NCBI RefSeq assembly: GCF_004114425.1 | Contig: NZ_RDQF01000006.1 | Span: 124,001 to 188,000, forward strand | Origin: Bradyrhizobium vignae | Lineage (GTDB): Bacteria; Pseudomonadota; Alphaproteobacteria; Rhizobiales; Xanthobacteraceae | DNA: 64,000 nucleotides | Reading direction: 5' to 3' | Shown: positions 55,716 through 64,000 of the stretch, piece by piece | Layout: each line of letters opens with the position of its first letter | Position numbering within the stretch: position 1 is the first letter of the stretch | Translations under genes and position numbers: made by a program | Notes under the pieces: model-generated | What the model saw: only the letters and a program-made list of their open reading frames with translations | Databases searched by the model: none | What the model was told of the DNA's origin: nothing

Positions 55716-56765
55716 ATGTCCGTCAACAACAAGCGCGTGTTCTACGTCAAATACCTAGCCAATCCGATCTATATCGACATCCTAAAGGCGCGGCCCGACG
55801 TCCGGCTCGATCGGATCGAGAACGAAAGCCCTGAAGATTTCTATGCGCCCATCCTGAGCGCGGCCCATGTCTATCAGATCGGCGCGGCGCGCGATGAGCT
55901 GGCGCCGCATTTCCACGTCGATGCCGCCTTCCTGAAGCGGACGCCGAATTTGCTGCTGGTCTCCAGCAATGGCGCGGGCTTCGACCCCGTCGACGTCGAG
56001 GCCTGCACGGAGGCGGGCGTCGTCGTCGTCAATCAGTCCGGCGGCAACGCCCATTCGGTCGCCGAGCATGCGCTGGCGATGATGCTGACGCTATCCAAGC
56101 GCATCATCCAGTCGGATCGCCGTCTGCGCCGCGAACGCGACGTCAACCGCAACGAGCTCGTCGGCAACGAGGTCGAGGGCAAGACCGTCGGCATCATCGG
56201 CCTCGGTAATGTCGGCCGCCGCATCGCCGCGCTATGCAAGGGCCTGCTCGGCATGAAGGTGCTGGCCTATGATCCATATTTGTCGGCCGAAGTGATGGCT
56301 GAGCGGGGCGGGGAGAAGGTCGAGCTCGACGAGCTGCTGCGCCGAGCCGATTTCGTCTCGATCTCCTGCCCGCTGAACAAGAGCAGCCGCAACATGATCA
56401 GCGTGCGCGAATTTGCGCTGATGCAGCCGCATGCCTATTTCATCACCACGGCGCGTGGCTTCATCCACGACGAGGACGCTTTGCTGAAGGCGCTGCGCGA
56501 CAAGCGCATCGCGGGAGCCGGCCTCGACGTCTGGTCCAAGGAGCCGCCGCCGCCGGAGCATCCGCTGCTCCAGTTCGATAACGTGCTGGCGAGCCCGCAC
56601 ACGGCCGGCGTCACCATCGAAGCGCGCCAGAACATGGGCCGCATCGCCGCCGAACAGGTGCTGGACGTGCTCGACGGCAAGCGCCCGCCGCGCATCATCA
56701 ATCCCGAAGTCTGGCCGCGCTATGCGGAACGCTTCAAGCAGGCTTTTGGCGTGACGCCGGCATAG
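55716..56765 (+). CDS. D-isomer-specific 2-hydroxyacid dehydrogenase
   Basis: A 349-residue NAD(P)-dependent dehydrogenase. Rossmann motif TVGIIGLGNVGRRIAALCK (about 154-172), the catalytic Arg in FISTS-type segment (SISCPLNKSS then TTARGFIHDEDALL) and the His in LASPHTAGVT (near 297). It would reduce or oxidise a 2-oxo/2-hydroxy acid, plausibly related to the substrate of the divergent decarboxylase (255 bp between starts). The GTNxxG-like N-terminus is replaced by VKYLANPIYIDIL, seen in uncharacterised members. Confidence 0.88.
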   Translation: MSVNNKRVFYVKYLANPIYIDILKARPDVRLDRIENESPEDFYAPILSAAHVYQIGAARDELAPHFHVDAAFLKRTPNLLLVSSNGAGFDPVDVEACTEAGVVVVNQSGGNAHSVAEHALAMMLTLSKRIIQSDRRLRRERDVNRNELVGNEVEGKTVGIIGLGNVGRRIAALCKGLLGMKVLAYDPYLSAEVMAERGGEKVELDELLRRADFVSISCPLNKSSRNMISVREFALMQPHAYFITTARGFIHDEDALLKALRDKRIAGAGLDVWSKEPPPPEHPLLQFDNVLASPHTAGVTIEARQNMGRIAAEQVLDVLDGKRPPRIINPEVWPRYAERFKQAFGVTPA

Positions 56766-56780
56766 GGAAATGCGAGGAAT

Positions 56781-56836
56781 CGAACCCGGGATCCCGAGAT
56801 TCCGGGTTCGGCCCTGCGAGCCGCCCCGAAATGACG
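56781..56836. repeat. palindromic intergenic repeat
   Basis: Perfect dyad CGAACCCGG (56781-56789) / CCGGGTTCG (56802-56810), extended by ATTCCGGG...CCCGAAAT; related to the unit at 42251-42300. It lies 15 bp past the dehydrogenase stop and may end its transcript. Confidence 0.65.
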
Positions 56837-56946
56837 GCGCGAAGAAAACCGCATCCTGACCTTGATCCGCATCAAAATCTCTTTCCCCAGACCGGCCTAA
56901 ATGGGATTAGAGTGCCGCCGGGGCTGACGGGGGTGTAGGAGGTCCC

Positions 56947-57159
56947 ATGTCAACTTATGTCGTCAGGTTCATGAAGGACGTGCTCGGCGACTATGGCCGA
57001 CAGATCGAGGTGTGTCAGGGCACGCTCGAGATCGACGCCTCCGATGAGGACGAAGCCAGAGAGCGGGCCAAAGCGAAGTTTTGCAAGGACCAGGCCTTGC
57101 ATCACTGGTCCCTGCATGCCGACCGCATCCAGGTGAGACCGGCCGATTTCCCGTCGTGA
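56947..57159 (+). CDS. small conserved-type protein
   Basis: 70 residues, MSTYVVRFMKDVLGDYGRQI onward, acidic middle (IDASDEDEARERAKAKF) and HHWSLHADRIQV near the end. No signal or membrane segment. ATG 56947 is preceded by AGGAGGTCCC. Similar short proteins are common in rhizobia, with no known function. Confidence 0.7.
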   Translation: MSTYVVRFMKDVLGDYGRQIEVCQGTLEIDASDEDEARERAKAKFCKDQALHHWSLHADRIQVRPADFPS

Positions 57160-57345
57160 AGGCCCAGCGGACGGGCACCCAGCGACCGCTGTGCCTTGAC
57201 GTGTCGGACCAGCAGCCGTGGCGCTGGCGACACCGCATGATAGGCCGGCCAGGTCCGCAGTTCGCCACGCCGAGCATACCCACCCCGATTGCTTCAACCC
57301 CAGAGGCGTTTGAAACCTCTGCCGGGGGGACGTGTTCTACTCTCG

Positions 57346-57813
57346 ATGGCGTCCGACACGATGGAGCCGATGGCCTCGCGGCAATTCACCGCCTCCATCA
57401 CCAGGATCGTCGGCGCATCGGGCGACGGTGCGAATTTGGTGCAGCGACGAAAAGAGCACTGGTTTTCCAGGTTTGCGTCCGAAATTGCAACGCGGAGCGG
57501 CCGCCCCTGGCCGTTTGCATTGGCGGTCTGCACCGTGGCAGCGTGGCTCGTTAGCGGACCAATCTTCGGCTTCTCCGACACATGGCAGCTGATCATGAAT
57601 ACGGTCAGCAGCATCGTCACATTCCTGATGGTGTTCCTGATACAGAACACGCAGAACAGGGACAGTGCTGCACTCCAGTTGAAACTCGATGAGCTCATTC
57701 GGGCCACCGCGCCGCGGAAAGATCTCGTCGGGATCGAGGAGATGCCGCAGTCGGAACTCGAATCCAAGCGACGCGAGTTGGAGAACGGGACGGACACATC
57801 GTCAGATGCGTAA
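57346..57813 (+). CDS. low-affinity iron permease family protein
   Basis: 155 residues with two predicted spans: PWPFALAVCTVAAWLVSGPI and WQLIMNTVSSIVTFLMVFLI, the latter running into QNTQNRDSAALQLKLDELIR. That segment is the hallmark of the low-affinity iron permease family (Fet4-related bacterial proteins). Whether these transport iron in bacteria is uncertain. ATG 57346 is preceded by GGGGGGA at a slightly long distance; ATG 57361 is an alternative. Confidence 0.8.
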   Translation: MASDTMEPMASRQFTASITRIVGASGDGANLVQRRKEHWFSRFASEIATRSGRPWPFALAVCTVAAWLVSGPIFGFSDTWQLIMNTVSSIVTFLMVFLIQNTQNRDSAALQLKLDELIRATAPRKDLVGIEEMPQSELESKRRELENGTDTSSDA

Positions 57814-57845
57814 AGCGCCGGCCTGTTGTTTCGTTTAGCCCTGAT

Positions 57846-60035
57846 TCAGTCAATCAGCTTGTCCAGCGTGATTGGGAAGCGCCGGATGCGCTTGCCGGTG
57901 GCGTGATAGACGGCGTTCGCAATCGCCGCAGGCACGCCGACGATGCCGATCTCACCGAGACCCTTGACGCCCAGCCTGTTGATCCGTTCGTCGGGCTCAT
58001 CGACGAAGATGACGTCTATGTCGTGAACGTCGGCATTCACGGGAATGTGGTACTCGGCAATGTTCGCGTTCATGATGCGGCCGAAGCGGTGATCCATCAC
58101 CGTCTCCTCGTGCAGCGCCATTCCGATGCCCCAGACAACGCCGCCCATGATCTGGCTGCGGCCGGTCTTGGTGTTCAGGATGCGTCCGGCCGCGACCGCG
58201 CTCACGACCCGCGTGACGCGGATCACGCCGAGCTCCTCGTCGACCTTCACCTCGGCGAAGACGGCCGAATGCGTGTTGCGGGCGTACGATTTGTCTTCTA
58301 CGAACTGGTTGAGCTTCTGTTTTTCGATCCGCTCGACCTTGCTGTGGCGCATGACATCCGCAATCGAGACGGCGGCTCCGTTGCTGGCGATCATGCCGTC
58401 GACCAACGTGACATTGACGGGGTCAGCGAGCGGCGAGCCCGGCATCGCCTTGGCGAGCCGTGCCAGCTCCTGGCGAATGTCTTCGGCCGCTCCCAGCACC
58501 GCGTGCGCGCTGGACGCCGCCATCCAGGAGCCGCCCTCGACAGGGGCTTGCGGCAAGGTCGAATCGGCGAGCCGGACGCTGATGTTGTCGATCGGCAGCC
58601 CGAGGGCATCGGCCGCTACCTGTGCCACGATGGTGTACGTACCGGTGCCAATGTCGGATGCGGCGCAGGAGACCTCGGCATGGCCGTTGGCCGTCAGCAC
58701 GATGCGGGCGGCGACGGGCATCTGCAGCGCCTCCCACACCCCTGTCGCCATGCCCCAGCCGACCAGCTCCTTGCCGTCGCGCATGGAGCGCGGCGCGGGG
58801 TTCCGCCGCCCCCAGCCGAAGGCTTCGGCGCCGCGGGCGTAGCATTCGCGCAACCGCTTGCTAGTGTAGGGCAGGTCTTCGCTTTGGTCGCGATCCGAGT
58901 AGCACTTCAGCCGCAGCTCGATCGGGTCGAGCTTGAGCGCGACGGCCAATTCGTCCATGGCGCATTCGAGCGCGCAGACGCCCGATGCCGCGCCCGGCGC
59001 GCGCATGTCACAGGGGGTGGCGACGTCGAGGTGGACGAGCTTGTGGGAGAGACGGCTGTTGGGGCTCTTGTAGAGCTGCTCCGCCCAGCCGGTATCGTTG
59101 CGCGAGAAATCCTCAAAGCGCGAGGTGACGGCAATGGCCTCGTGGCTGACGGCATCGAGCGTGCCGTCGGGCTTTGCGCCGAGCGCAACGTGCTCGATGG
59201 TCATCGGACGGTAGCCCAAGCTGTACATCTGCTGCCGTGTCAGGACGACGCGGACAGACCGCTTCAGCGCGAGCGCGCCAAGCGTTGCCAAGACCACCTG
59301 GTGCTGCGGCCGCAGGCCTGAGCCGAAGGCGCCTCCGACATAGGGCGAGAGCACGCGGATGTCGTCCGGCTTCTTGCCGAAAACGCTGCAGAGAAACTTC
59401 TGGACGTTCTGGACACCCTGCGTCTTGTCATAGACGGTAATGCTGCCGTTGCCGTCCCAGACGGCCGTCGTCGCATACAGCTCCATCGGGTTGTGATGCT
59501 CGCTCGGAATGACATAGTCCGCCTCGAGACGGACGGCCGCCCGCGTCAGCGCTGCTGGCGCGTCACCGCGCGGCTTGTGCGGCTGATCCACTTTGGCAGC
59601 CTTGCCGCGCTCGGATTCGAGATCGGTCGCAAACGCCTCCTGCTCGTATTCAACGCGGACGAGGGTTGCGGCGAACTTGGCGGTTTCCCAGTCTTCGGCC
59701 ACGACCAGCGCGATCGGCTGGCCGTTGAACTTGATCCTGTCATCATAGAGCGGCCGGAACGGCGAGCCCTTCTCCGGAGCCACCTCGTCCTTCCAGGCGT
59801 CGTCCTTGTCGGCGAGGGGCGGACGATGCGCGTGGGTGAGCACGTCGACCACGCCCTTCACCTTCAGCGCCTCGCTGGTGTCGAGGCGGGCGATGCGCCC
59901 GCGCGGAATGGTGGCCGCGACGACGAAACCATGGAGGAGGTGGTCTGCCGCGAATTCGCCGGCATATTTGGCTGCCCCCGTGACTTTGGCCCGGCCGTCG
60001 ACGCGTGACGTTGGTGTTCCGACATAGGCGTTCAT
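57846..60035 (-). CDS. paoC: periplasmic-type aldehyde oxidoreductase, molybdenum subunit
   Basis: A 729-residue molybdenum-binding subunit of the xanthine oxidase family. Landmarks: GAAKYAGEFAADHLLHGFVV at the N-terminus, FGSGLRPQHQ near the Mo site, GAASGVCALECAMDELAVAL, and the C-terminal LGVKGLGEIGIVGVPAAIAN, with the base-catalysing Glu in GEIG. The length and the three-gene arrangement match PaoC (YagR). It oxidises aromatic or other aldehydes to acids. ATG 60035, 7 bp after the paoB stop. Confidence 0.9.
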   Translation of the reverse strand: MNAYVGTPTSRVDGRAKVTGAAKYAGEFAADHLLHGFVVAATIPRGRIARLDTSEALKVKGVVDVLTHAHRPPLADKDDAWKDEVAPEKGSPFRPLYDDRIKFNGQPIALVVAEDWETAKFAATLVRVEYEQEAFATDLESERGKAAKVDQPHKPRGDAPAALTRAAVRLEADYVIPSEHHNPMELYATTAVWDGNGSITVYDKTQGVQNVQKFLCSVFGKKPDDIRVLSPYVGGAFGSGLRPQHQVVLATLGALALKRSVRVVLTRQQMYSLGYRPMTIEHVALGAKPDGTLDAVSHEAIAVTSRFEDFSRNDTGWAEQLYKSPNSRLSHKLVHLDVATPCDMRAPGAASGVCALECAMDELAVALKLDPIELRLKCYSDRDQSEDLPYTSKRLRECYARGAEAFGWGRRNPAPRSMRDGKELVGWGMATGVWEALQMPVAARIVLTANGHAEVSCAASDIGTGTYTIVAQVAADALGLPIDNISVRLADSTLPQAPVEGGSWMAASSAHAVLGAAEDIRQELARLAKAMPGSPLADPVNVTLVDGMIASNGAAVSIADVMRHSKVERIEKQKLNQFVEDKSYARNTHSAVFAEVKVDEELGVIRVTRVVSAVAAGRILNTKTGRSQIMGGVVWGIGMALHEETVMDHRFGRIMNANIAEYHIPVNADVHDIDVIFVDEPDERINRLGVKGLGEIGIVGVPAAIANAVYHATGKRIRRFPITLDKLID

Positions 60036-60042
60036 CGAGCCC

Positions 60043-61059
60043 TCATGCGATCTTCTTGTGAGCTTGCGATTGCGGCGTGGCGCTTGCGGCCTGCATCAGC
60101 GTACGCACAACGGCGCGGCGCGCGAGCTCGATCTTGAAGCCGTTCTGCGAACGAGCGGTTGCCCCCTGCAGCAGCAGGTCGGCGGCGCGCCCAAAATGAT
60201 CCGGCGTTGCCGCCTGGCCGTGCAAAGCCGCTTCGGCCTCGAGGCTTCGCCAGGGCTTGTGGGCCACGCCGCCAAGCGCCAGGCGGGCTTCGCTGATTGC
60301 GTTGCCCTCCAGTTCGAGCGCGGCCGCGACCGAGACCAAGGCAAAGGCGTAGGACAGTCGGTCGCGGATCTTCAGATAGCTGTAGTTCCGGGCGAAGCCG
60401 CGTGGCGGCAGCTCGATTGCGGTGATGATCTCGCCGCTACCGAGATTCGTATCGAGATGGGGCTTGTCGTCCGGCAGCCGATGGAAATCGGTCAGCGCGA
60501 TGGTGCGCTGACCGGTGGGGCCTGCGATGTGCACGAGCGCGCCGAGCGCGGCCAGCGCCACGCTCATGTCGGACGGGTTGGTCGCGATGCAGGACTTGCT
60601 GGTGCCGAGGATTGCGTGGTTGCGGTTGAGGCCATCGAGAGCCGAGCAGCCAGTGCCGGGGCTTCGTTTGTTGCAAGGCGTCGCCGTGTCATAGAAGTAG
60701 GCGCAGCGCGTGCGCTGCATCAGATTGCCGCCGACTGAGGCCATGTTGCGCAGTTGCGCGGAGGCGCCGGCCAGGATGGCGCTGGAGAGCAGGGGATAGC
60801 GCTTTTCGATCAGCGGATGGTAGGCGAGATCCGAATTCGGCACCAAGGCGCCGATGCGCAGGCCGCCGTCCGCGGTGTCCTCGACGTCGCGGAGCGGCAG
60901 GCGGGAGATATCGATCAGCCGGGAGGGTCGTTCGACATTCTCCTTCATCAGGTCGATCAGGTTGGTGCCGCCGGCAATCAGCTTTGCGCCTGGATCGGCG
61001 GCGAGCAGGCGGATGGCGTCGGGCACGTCGCTTGCGCGGGAATATTGGACGTTGTTCAT
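60043..61059 (-). CDS. paoB: periplasmic-type aldehyde oxidoreductase, FAD subunit with extra Fe-S cluster
   Basis: A 338-residue FAD subunit. AGGTNLIDLMKE near 29 is the FAD site. Cys at 119, 129, 138 and 157 (in RTRCAYFYD, ATPCNKRSPGTGC and SKSCIAT) have the spacing of the [4Fe-4S] cluster that distinguishes PaoB from ordinary xanthine dehydrogenase FAD subunits. ATG 61059 overlaps the paoA stop by four bases. No twin-arginine signal is on this subunit, as expected. Confidence 0.9.
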   Translation of the reverse strand: MNNVQYSRASDVPDAIRLLAADPGAKLIAGGTNLIDLMKENVERPSRLIDISRLPLRDVEDTADGGLRIGALVPNSDLAYHPLIEKRYPLLSSAILAGASAQLRNMASVGGNLMQRTRCAYFYDTATPCNKRSPGTGCSALDGLNRNHAILGTSKSCIATNPSDMSVALAALGALVHIAGPTGQRTIALTDFHRLPDDKPHLDTNLGSGEIITAIELPPRGFARNYSYLKIRDRLSYAFALVSVAAALELEGNAISEARLALGGVAHKPWRSLEAEAALHGQAATPDHFGRAADLLLQGATARSQNGFKIELARRAVVRTLMQAASATPQSQAHKKIA

Positions 61060-61547
61060 GACCGGCCCATTGCCTGCTCGATCGCAGCCACGATGTTGGG
61101 GTAGGCGCCGCAGCGGCAGAGATTTCCGCTCATCAGCTCCCGGATCTCGTCGGCATCCCGCGCACGACCTTCGGCCAACAGGCCCGCGGCAGAGCAAATC
61201 TGTCCGGGCGTGCAATAGCCGCATTGAAAGGCATCATGCTCGATAAAGGCCTGTTGCAGGGGATGCAGTGTGCCGTCACTGGCCAAGCCTTCGATCGTCG
61301 TGATCGCAGCGCCATCCTTCATCACGGCGAGCGTCAGGCAGGAGTTGACGCGTCTTCCGTCGACCAGGACGGTGCAGGCGCCGCATTGGCCGTGATCGCA
61401 GCCCTTCTTGGTGCCGGTCAACTCCAGACGGTCACGTAGGGCATCCAGCAGCGTGGTCCACGGCGCGACCTCGAGTGTGCGCCTTGCGCCATTGACGACA
61501 AGGTTGATCGGAATGCGTTCGGGGATCTGATCCGTGATATCGGCCAT
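61056..61547 (-). CDS. paoA: periplasmic-type aldehyde oxidoreductase, 2Fe-2S subunit
   Basis: A 163-residue subunit with two [2Fe-2S] motifs: GCDHGQCGACTVLVDGRRV (plus Cys in NSCL) and QCGYCTPGQI / SGNLCRCGAYPNIV. PaoA of E. coli is Tat-exported; this protein begins MADITDQIPERIPINLVVNG with no twin-arginine signal, so the complex is probably cytosolic. First gene of paoABC. Confidence 0.9.
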   Translation of the reverse strand: MADITDQIPERIPINLVVNGARRTLEVAPWTTLLDALRDRLELTGTKKGCDHGQCGACTVLVDGRRVNSCLTLAVMKDGAAITTIEGLASDGTLHPLQQAFIEHDAFQCGYCTPGQICSAAGLLAEGRARDADEIRELMSGNLCRCGAYPNIVAAIEQAMGRS

Positions 61548-61683
61548 GTCCTGTTTCCCTGTGGAGAGGCCGAACTGGGCAAGGATGCTGACGCGAGGAT
61601 GCGTTGCCGCCGCTGGCCAATAGCGCCCAACGGATGACAGGATGCTTAGTTCCCGGCCGGTTCTCGCGATGGTTGGGATGAGA

Positions 61684-62238
61684 TCAGCGCTTTTCGCCGA
61701 ACACCACGGTCGGCACCGCGCGGTTGACGATCTCGCGCAGCGCGAAGCTCGATTGCACCCGCGCGACGCGGGGCAGGCGGGACAGCTCGGTGCGGTGGAT
61801 GCGCTCGAAATCCTGGATGTCGCGGGCGAGCACGATCAAGATGTAGTCGTCGGTCCCCGACATCAGGAAGCAGCGCACGACGGACGGACACTTCACCACC
61901 TCCGCCTCGAACGCCTTCAGTGCCTCGTCGCTCTGGCTCTCCAGCGCAATGCGAACCAGCACGGTGGTGGTGAGACCAAACTGGGCGAGGTCGAGCGCTG
62001 CCTGGTAGGCCTGGATGTAGCCTTCGTCCTCCAGCGCCTTCTGCCGCCGCGCTAGCGCCGTGCTCGACAGGCCGACCTTGTTGGCAAGCTCGGTGTGGCT
62101 GGCTCGCGCATTGGTCGTGAGCTCCGCGAGGATGGCAAGGTCTTTCCGGTCGAGGGCCAAAGTTTCGTTTCCAGCGTCAAAAGACGTTTCCGCGCCGGAA
62201 ACCGGCACGGGCGCCGCCAAGGTAGCGGATATTTGCAC
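61684..62238 (-). CDS. Lrp/AsnC-family regulator, divergent from ald
   Basis: A 184-residue regulator with an N-terminal extension of about 28 residues before the usual Lrp start (LDRKDLAILAELTTNARASH, HTH ending GLSSTALARRQKALE) and a C-terminal RAM domain (CFLMSGTDDYILIVLARDI). The only upstream start is GTG 62238; no internal ATG fits. It is 65 bp from the divergent alanine dehydrogenase, the arrangement known for AldR-type activators sensing alanine or other amino acids. Confidence 0.9.
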   Translation of the reverse strand: MQISATLAAPVPVSGAETSFDAGNETLALDRKDLAILAELTTNARASHTELANKVGLSSTALARRQKALEDEGYIQAYQAALDLAQFGLTTTVLVRIALESQSDEALKAFEAEVVKCPSVVRCFLMSGTDDYILIVLARDIQDFERIHRTELSRLPRVARVQSSFALREIVNRAVPTVVFGEKR

Positions 62239-62303
62239 GGAACCAAACCGGCCCTCTCGCTACGATCAACAATAGAATCAAAGGATTGGCGAGGGAGATC
62301 AAG

Positions 62304-63419
62304 ATGCGCGTTGGAGTCCCGAAGGAGATCAAGGTGCAGGAATATCGCGTCGGGCTCACCCCAGGCGCGGTCCGTGAATATGTCGCTGCCGGACACCAGG
62401 TGACGGTCGAGAGCGGCGCCGGCAGCGGCATCGGCGCGTCCGACGAGGTGTACCGGCGGGCAGGGGCCTCCATTGCCGAGACCGCCCGCGAGATCTTTGC
62501 CAAATCCGACATGATCGTGAAGGTGAAAGAACCGCAGAAGAGCGAATGGGCTCAGCTCCGCGAAAACCAGATCCTGTTCACCTATCTTCATCTTGCGCCG
62601 GATCCGGATCAAGCTAAGGGCCTGCTCGCTTCCGGTTGTACCGCGATTGCATATGAAACCGTCACCGACGCGGCCGGCCACCTCCCGCTGCTCGCGCCGA
62701 TGAGCGAAGTCGCCGGCCGCCTCGCCATCGAGGCCGCCGGCGCCGCGCTCAGGCGTTCGGCCGGAGGCCGCGGTGTGCTGCTTGGAGGCGTGCCCGGCGT
62801 GCAGCCGGCACGCGTCGTCGTGCTCGGCGGGGGCGTGGTCGGTAAGCAGGCTGCGCGCATGGCCGCGGGCCTCGGTACCGAAGTCACCGTGATCGACCGC
62901 TCGATTCCGCGCTTGCGCGAACTGGACGATCTCTTTGCCGGACGCATGCGCACCCGTTTCTCAACCATCGAGTCGGTCGAGGAAGAGGTGTTCGCCGCCG
63001 ACGTGGTGATCGGTGCCGTGCTGGTGCCCGGCGCCAGTGCGCCGAAGCTCGTCACGCGCGCCATGCTGAAATCGATGCGGCCGGGGGCCGTTCTGGTCGA
63101 CGTCGCGATCGACCAAGGCGGCTGCTTCGAGACCTCGCATCCGACCACGCATACCGATCCGACCTACGAGGTCGATGGTGTCGTACACTATTGCGTCGCC
63201 AACATGCCCGGCGCCGTGCCGGTGACCTCGAGCCAGGCCCTGAACAACGCGACGCTGCCGTTCGGCTTGATGCTCGCGAACAAGGGATTTGCCGCGGTGT
63301 TGGAGAACCCGCATTTGCGCAGCGGCCTCAACGTGCACCGCGGGCGGATCACCAACAAGGCGGTGGCGGAGAGTCTGGGACTGGACTTTGCGCCGGTGGG
63401 GAGTGGGTTGGCGGCGTAA
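62304..63419 (+). CDS. ald: alanine dehydrogenase
   Basis: 371 residues; oxidative deamination of L-alanine to pyruvate + NH3 with NAD. MRVGVPKEIKVQEYRVGLTP is the family start; the substrate residues Lys75 (VKVKEP) and His96 (YLHLA) are present, then the NAD site VVVLGGGVVGKQAARMA near 179 and DVAIDQGGCFET. ATG 62304 follows GGGAG. Length is as usual. Confidence 0.95.
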   Translation: MRVGVPKEIKVQEYRVGLTPGAVREYVAAGHQVTVESGAGSGIGASDEVYRRAGASIAETAREIFAKSDMIVKVKEPQKSEWAQLRENQILFTYLHLAPDPDQAKGLLASGCTAIAYETVTDAAGHLPLLAPMSEVAGRLAIEAAGAALRRSAGGRGVLLGGVPGVQPARVVVLGGGVVGKQAARMAAGLGTEVTVIDRSIPRLRELDDLFAGRMRTRFSTIESVEEEVFAADVVIGAVLVPGASAPKLVTRAMLKSMRPGAVLVDVAIDQGGCFETSHPTTHTDPTYEVDGVVHYCVANMPGAVPVTSSQALNNATLPFGLMLANKGFAAVLENPHLRSGLNVHRGRITNKAVAESLGLDFAPVGSGLAA

Positions 63420-63700
63420 AGACACGGCCTGCGCTCGCTTGCGAAGCGGTGCTGGCGTTGCCGCTCCAGTTCAATCCGCCTTCGTCGACGAGAAGGCGAA
63501 CGAAGCGATCCGGCGGCGTTATCTGGCCCTATAGCTCCGGGCGCCGGTGTCGTGGTAAGCCAAAAGAAGAAAACTATTGTTCCGAGGTAATCCGGCGGAA
63601 GGAGATTTCCTCCTCGAGGGCAAAAACGCCAATCGCTTCCATTGCTGTTTGGGCCCGAAACGACGACATTCCCGTCAGATTTGACGGATTGGCTACGGTC

Positions 63701-63919
63701 ATGGAACGCACTGGATTTGAGCCCTTCGGCGAGCAGCTGGTGTCCGCAACGGACGCCCAGCCGAAGTCGCGCGCCTCAAAGCTTCTGCTGCGAGCCGGCA
63801 CCACGCTGTTCTGGTCGCTGGTCGCGGGCATCGTGCTGGCGCGTGCGGCCTTCTTCGAGCCGGGCATCTATGACGGCTTCAGCCGGGTCGCCTCGCTCGC
63901 CAAGAACCTGATCTTCTAA
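63701..63919 (+). CDS. small membrane protein
   Basis: 72 residues with one hydrophobic segment (TTLFWSLVAGIVLARAAFF, about 34-52) after a polar N-terminus MERTGFEPFGEQLVSATDAQ. The frame is open further upstream, but ATG 63701 is the last start before the membrane part; no strong ribosome binding site is seen. The 281 bp before it hold no gene that I can support. Function unknown. Confidence 0.55.
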   Translation: MERTGFEPFGEQLVSATDAQPKSRASKLLLRAGTTLFWSLVAGIVLARAAFFEPGIYDGFSRVASLAKNLIF

Positions 63920-63952
63920 GTCTCGCCTGATCTTCCGAGCCTGATTATTCCG

Positions 63953-63980
63953 GGCCGAGGACAGAACTTCCCTCGGCCCT
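63953..63980. terminator. hairpin after the last gene
   Basis: GGGCCGAGG...CCTCGGCCC, a 9-bp perfect dyad with a 10-base loop, 34 bp past the small membrane protein stop. No run of T follows within the window. Confidence 0.5.
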
Positions 63981-64000
63981 GATATGTCGAAAACTTATTT

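Noticed and set aside
56774..56800. GGAATCGAACCCGGGATCC, resembling a tRNA T-arm on the minus strand
   Set aside because: The five-base T-stem does not pair and no acceptor or anticodon stem follows; it is part of a palindromic intergenic repeat.

Overview
The window looks like chromosomal DNA of a Bradyrhizobium-type alphaproteobacterium. The base composition is GC-rich and genes are tightly packed. Short CTCTCCC/GGGAGAG and CCGGGCTTG-type palindromes sit between genes, DUF1236-type small exported proteins are present, and oxalate, glyoxylate and formate genes lie close together. The species call is inference from gene content; no rRNA or tRNA gene is present to test it.

Layout. 1-4.2 kb: NAD-dependent formate dehydrogenase genes fdsG-fdsB-fdsA (fdsA runs off the left edge) with a divergent LysR regulator. 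4.4-8.3 kb: a PleC/PdhS-like PAS sensor kinase behind a CtrA-like box, and a CDF metal transporter. 8.5-14.1 kb: an oxidoreductase, a nitronate monooxygenase, exported proteins, a 39-residue membrane peptide, an FAH-family hydrolase and a ketopantoate-reductase-like protein. 14.2-18.1 kb: a CBS protein, two tandem OxlT-type oxalate/formate antiporters and a 45-residue protein, each preceded by the same 17-bp palindromic operator. 18.4-23.3 kb: an Hsp70-like protein, small conserved proteins and a PQQ/cytochrome c dehydrogenase. 23.4-35.5 kb is accessory: a broken TetX-like monooxygenase, a copC-copD cassette bracketed by a perfect 96-bp direct repeat, a hydrolase-cyclase fusion, and a LysR/MFS/carboxymuconolactone/cupin/SDR operon whose last two genes look broken. 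35.8-42.2 kb: the oxalate core gntR-oxc-frc, divergent from an NDP-forming acyl-CoA synthetase, with two more copies of the operator between them. 42.3-53.3 kb: IclR regulator, tctCBA transporter, Crp-like regulator, adenine deaminase and the glyoxylate genes gcl-hyi-glxR. 53.4-64 kb: a DUF1236 protein, a VanZ-like protein, a split ThDP decarboxylase divergent from a 2-hydroxyacid dehydrogenase, paoABC, and an Lrp regulator divergent from alanine dehydrogenase.

How it fits together. Oxalate would enter by OxlT antiport, be activated by Frc and decarboxylated by Oxc, and the resulting formate would be oxidised by FdsGBA to yield NADH. Glyoxylate would be condensed by Gcl to tartronate semialdehyde, interconverted by Hyi and reduced by GlxR to glycerate. 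The GntR operator ties the oxalate core to transporters 20 kb away, to the CBS protein, to a 45-residue orphan protein and to an acyl-CoA synthetase. That regulon, and the unexplained roles of its last three members, is the most interesting signal here.
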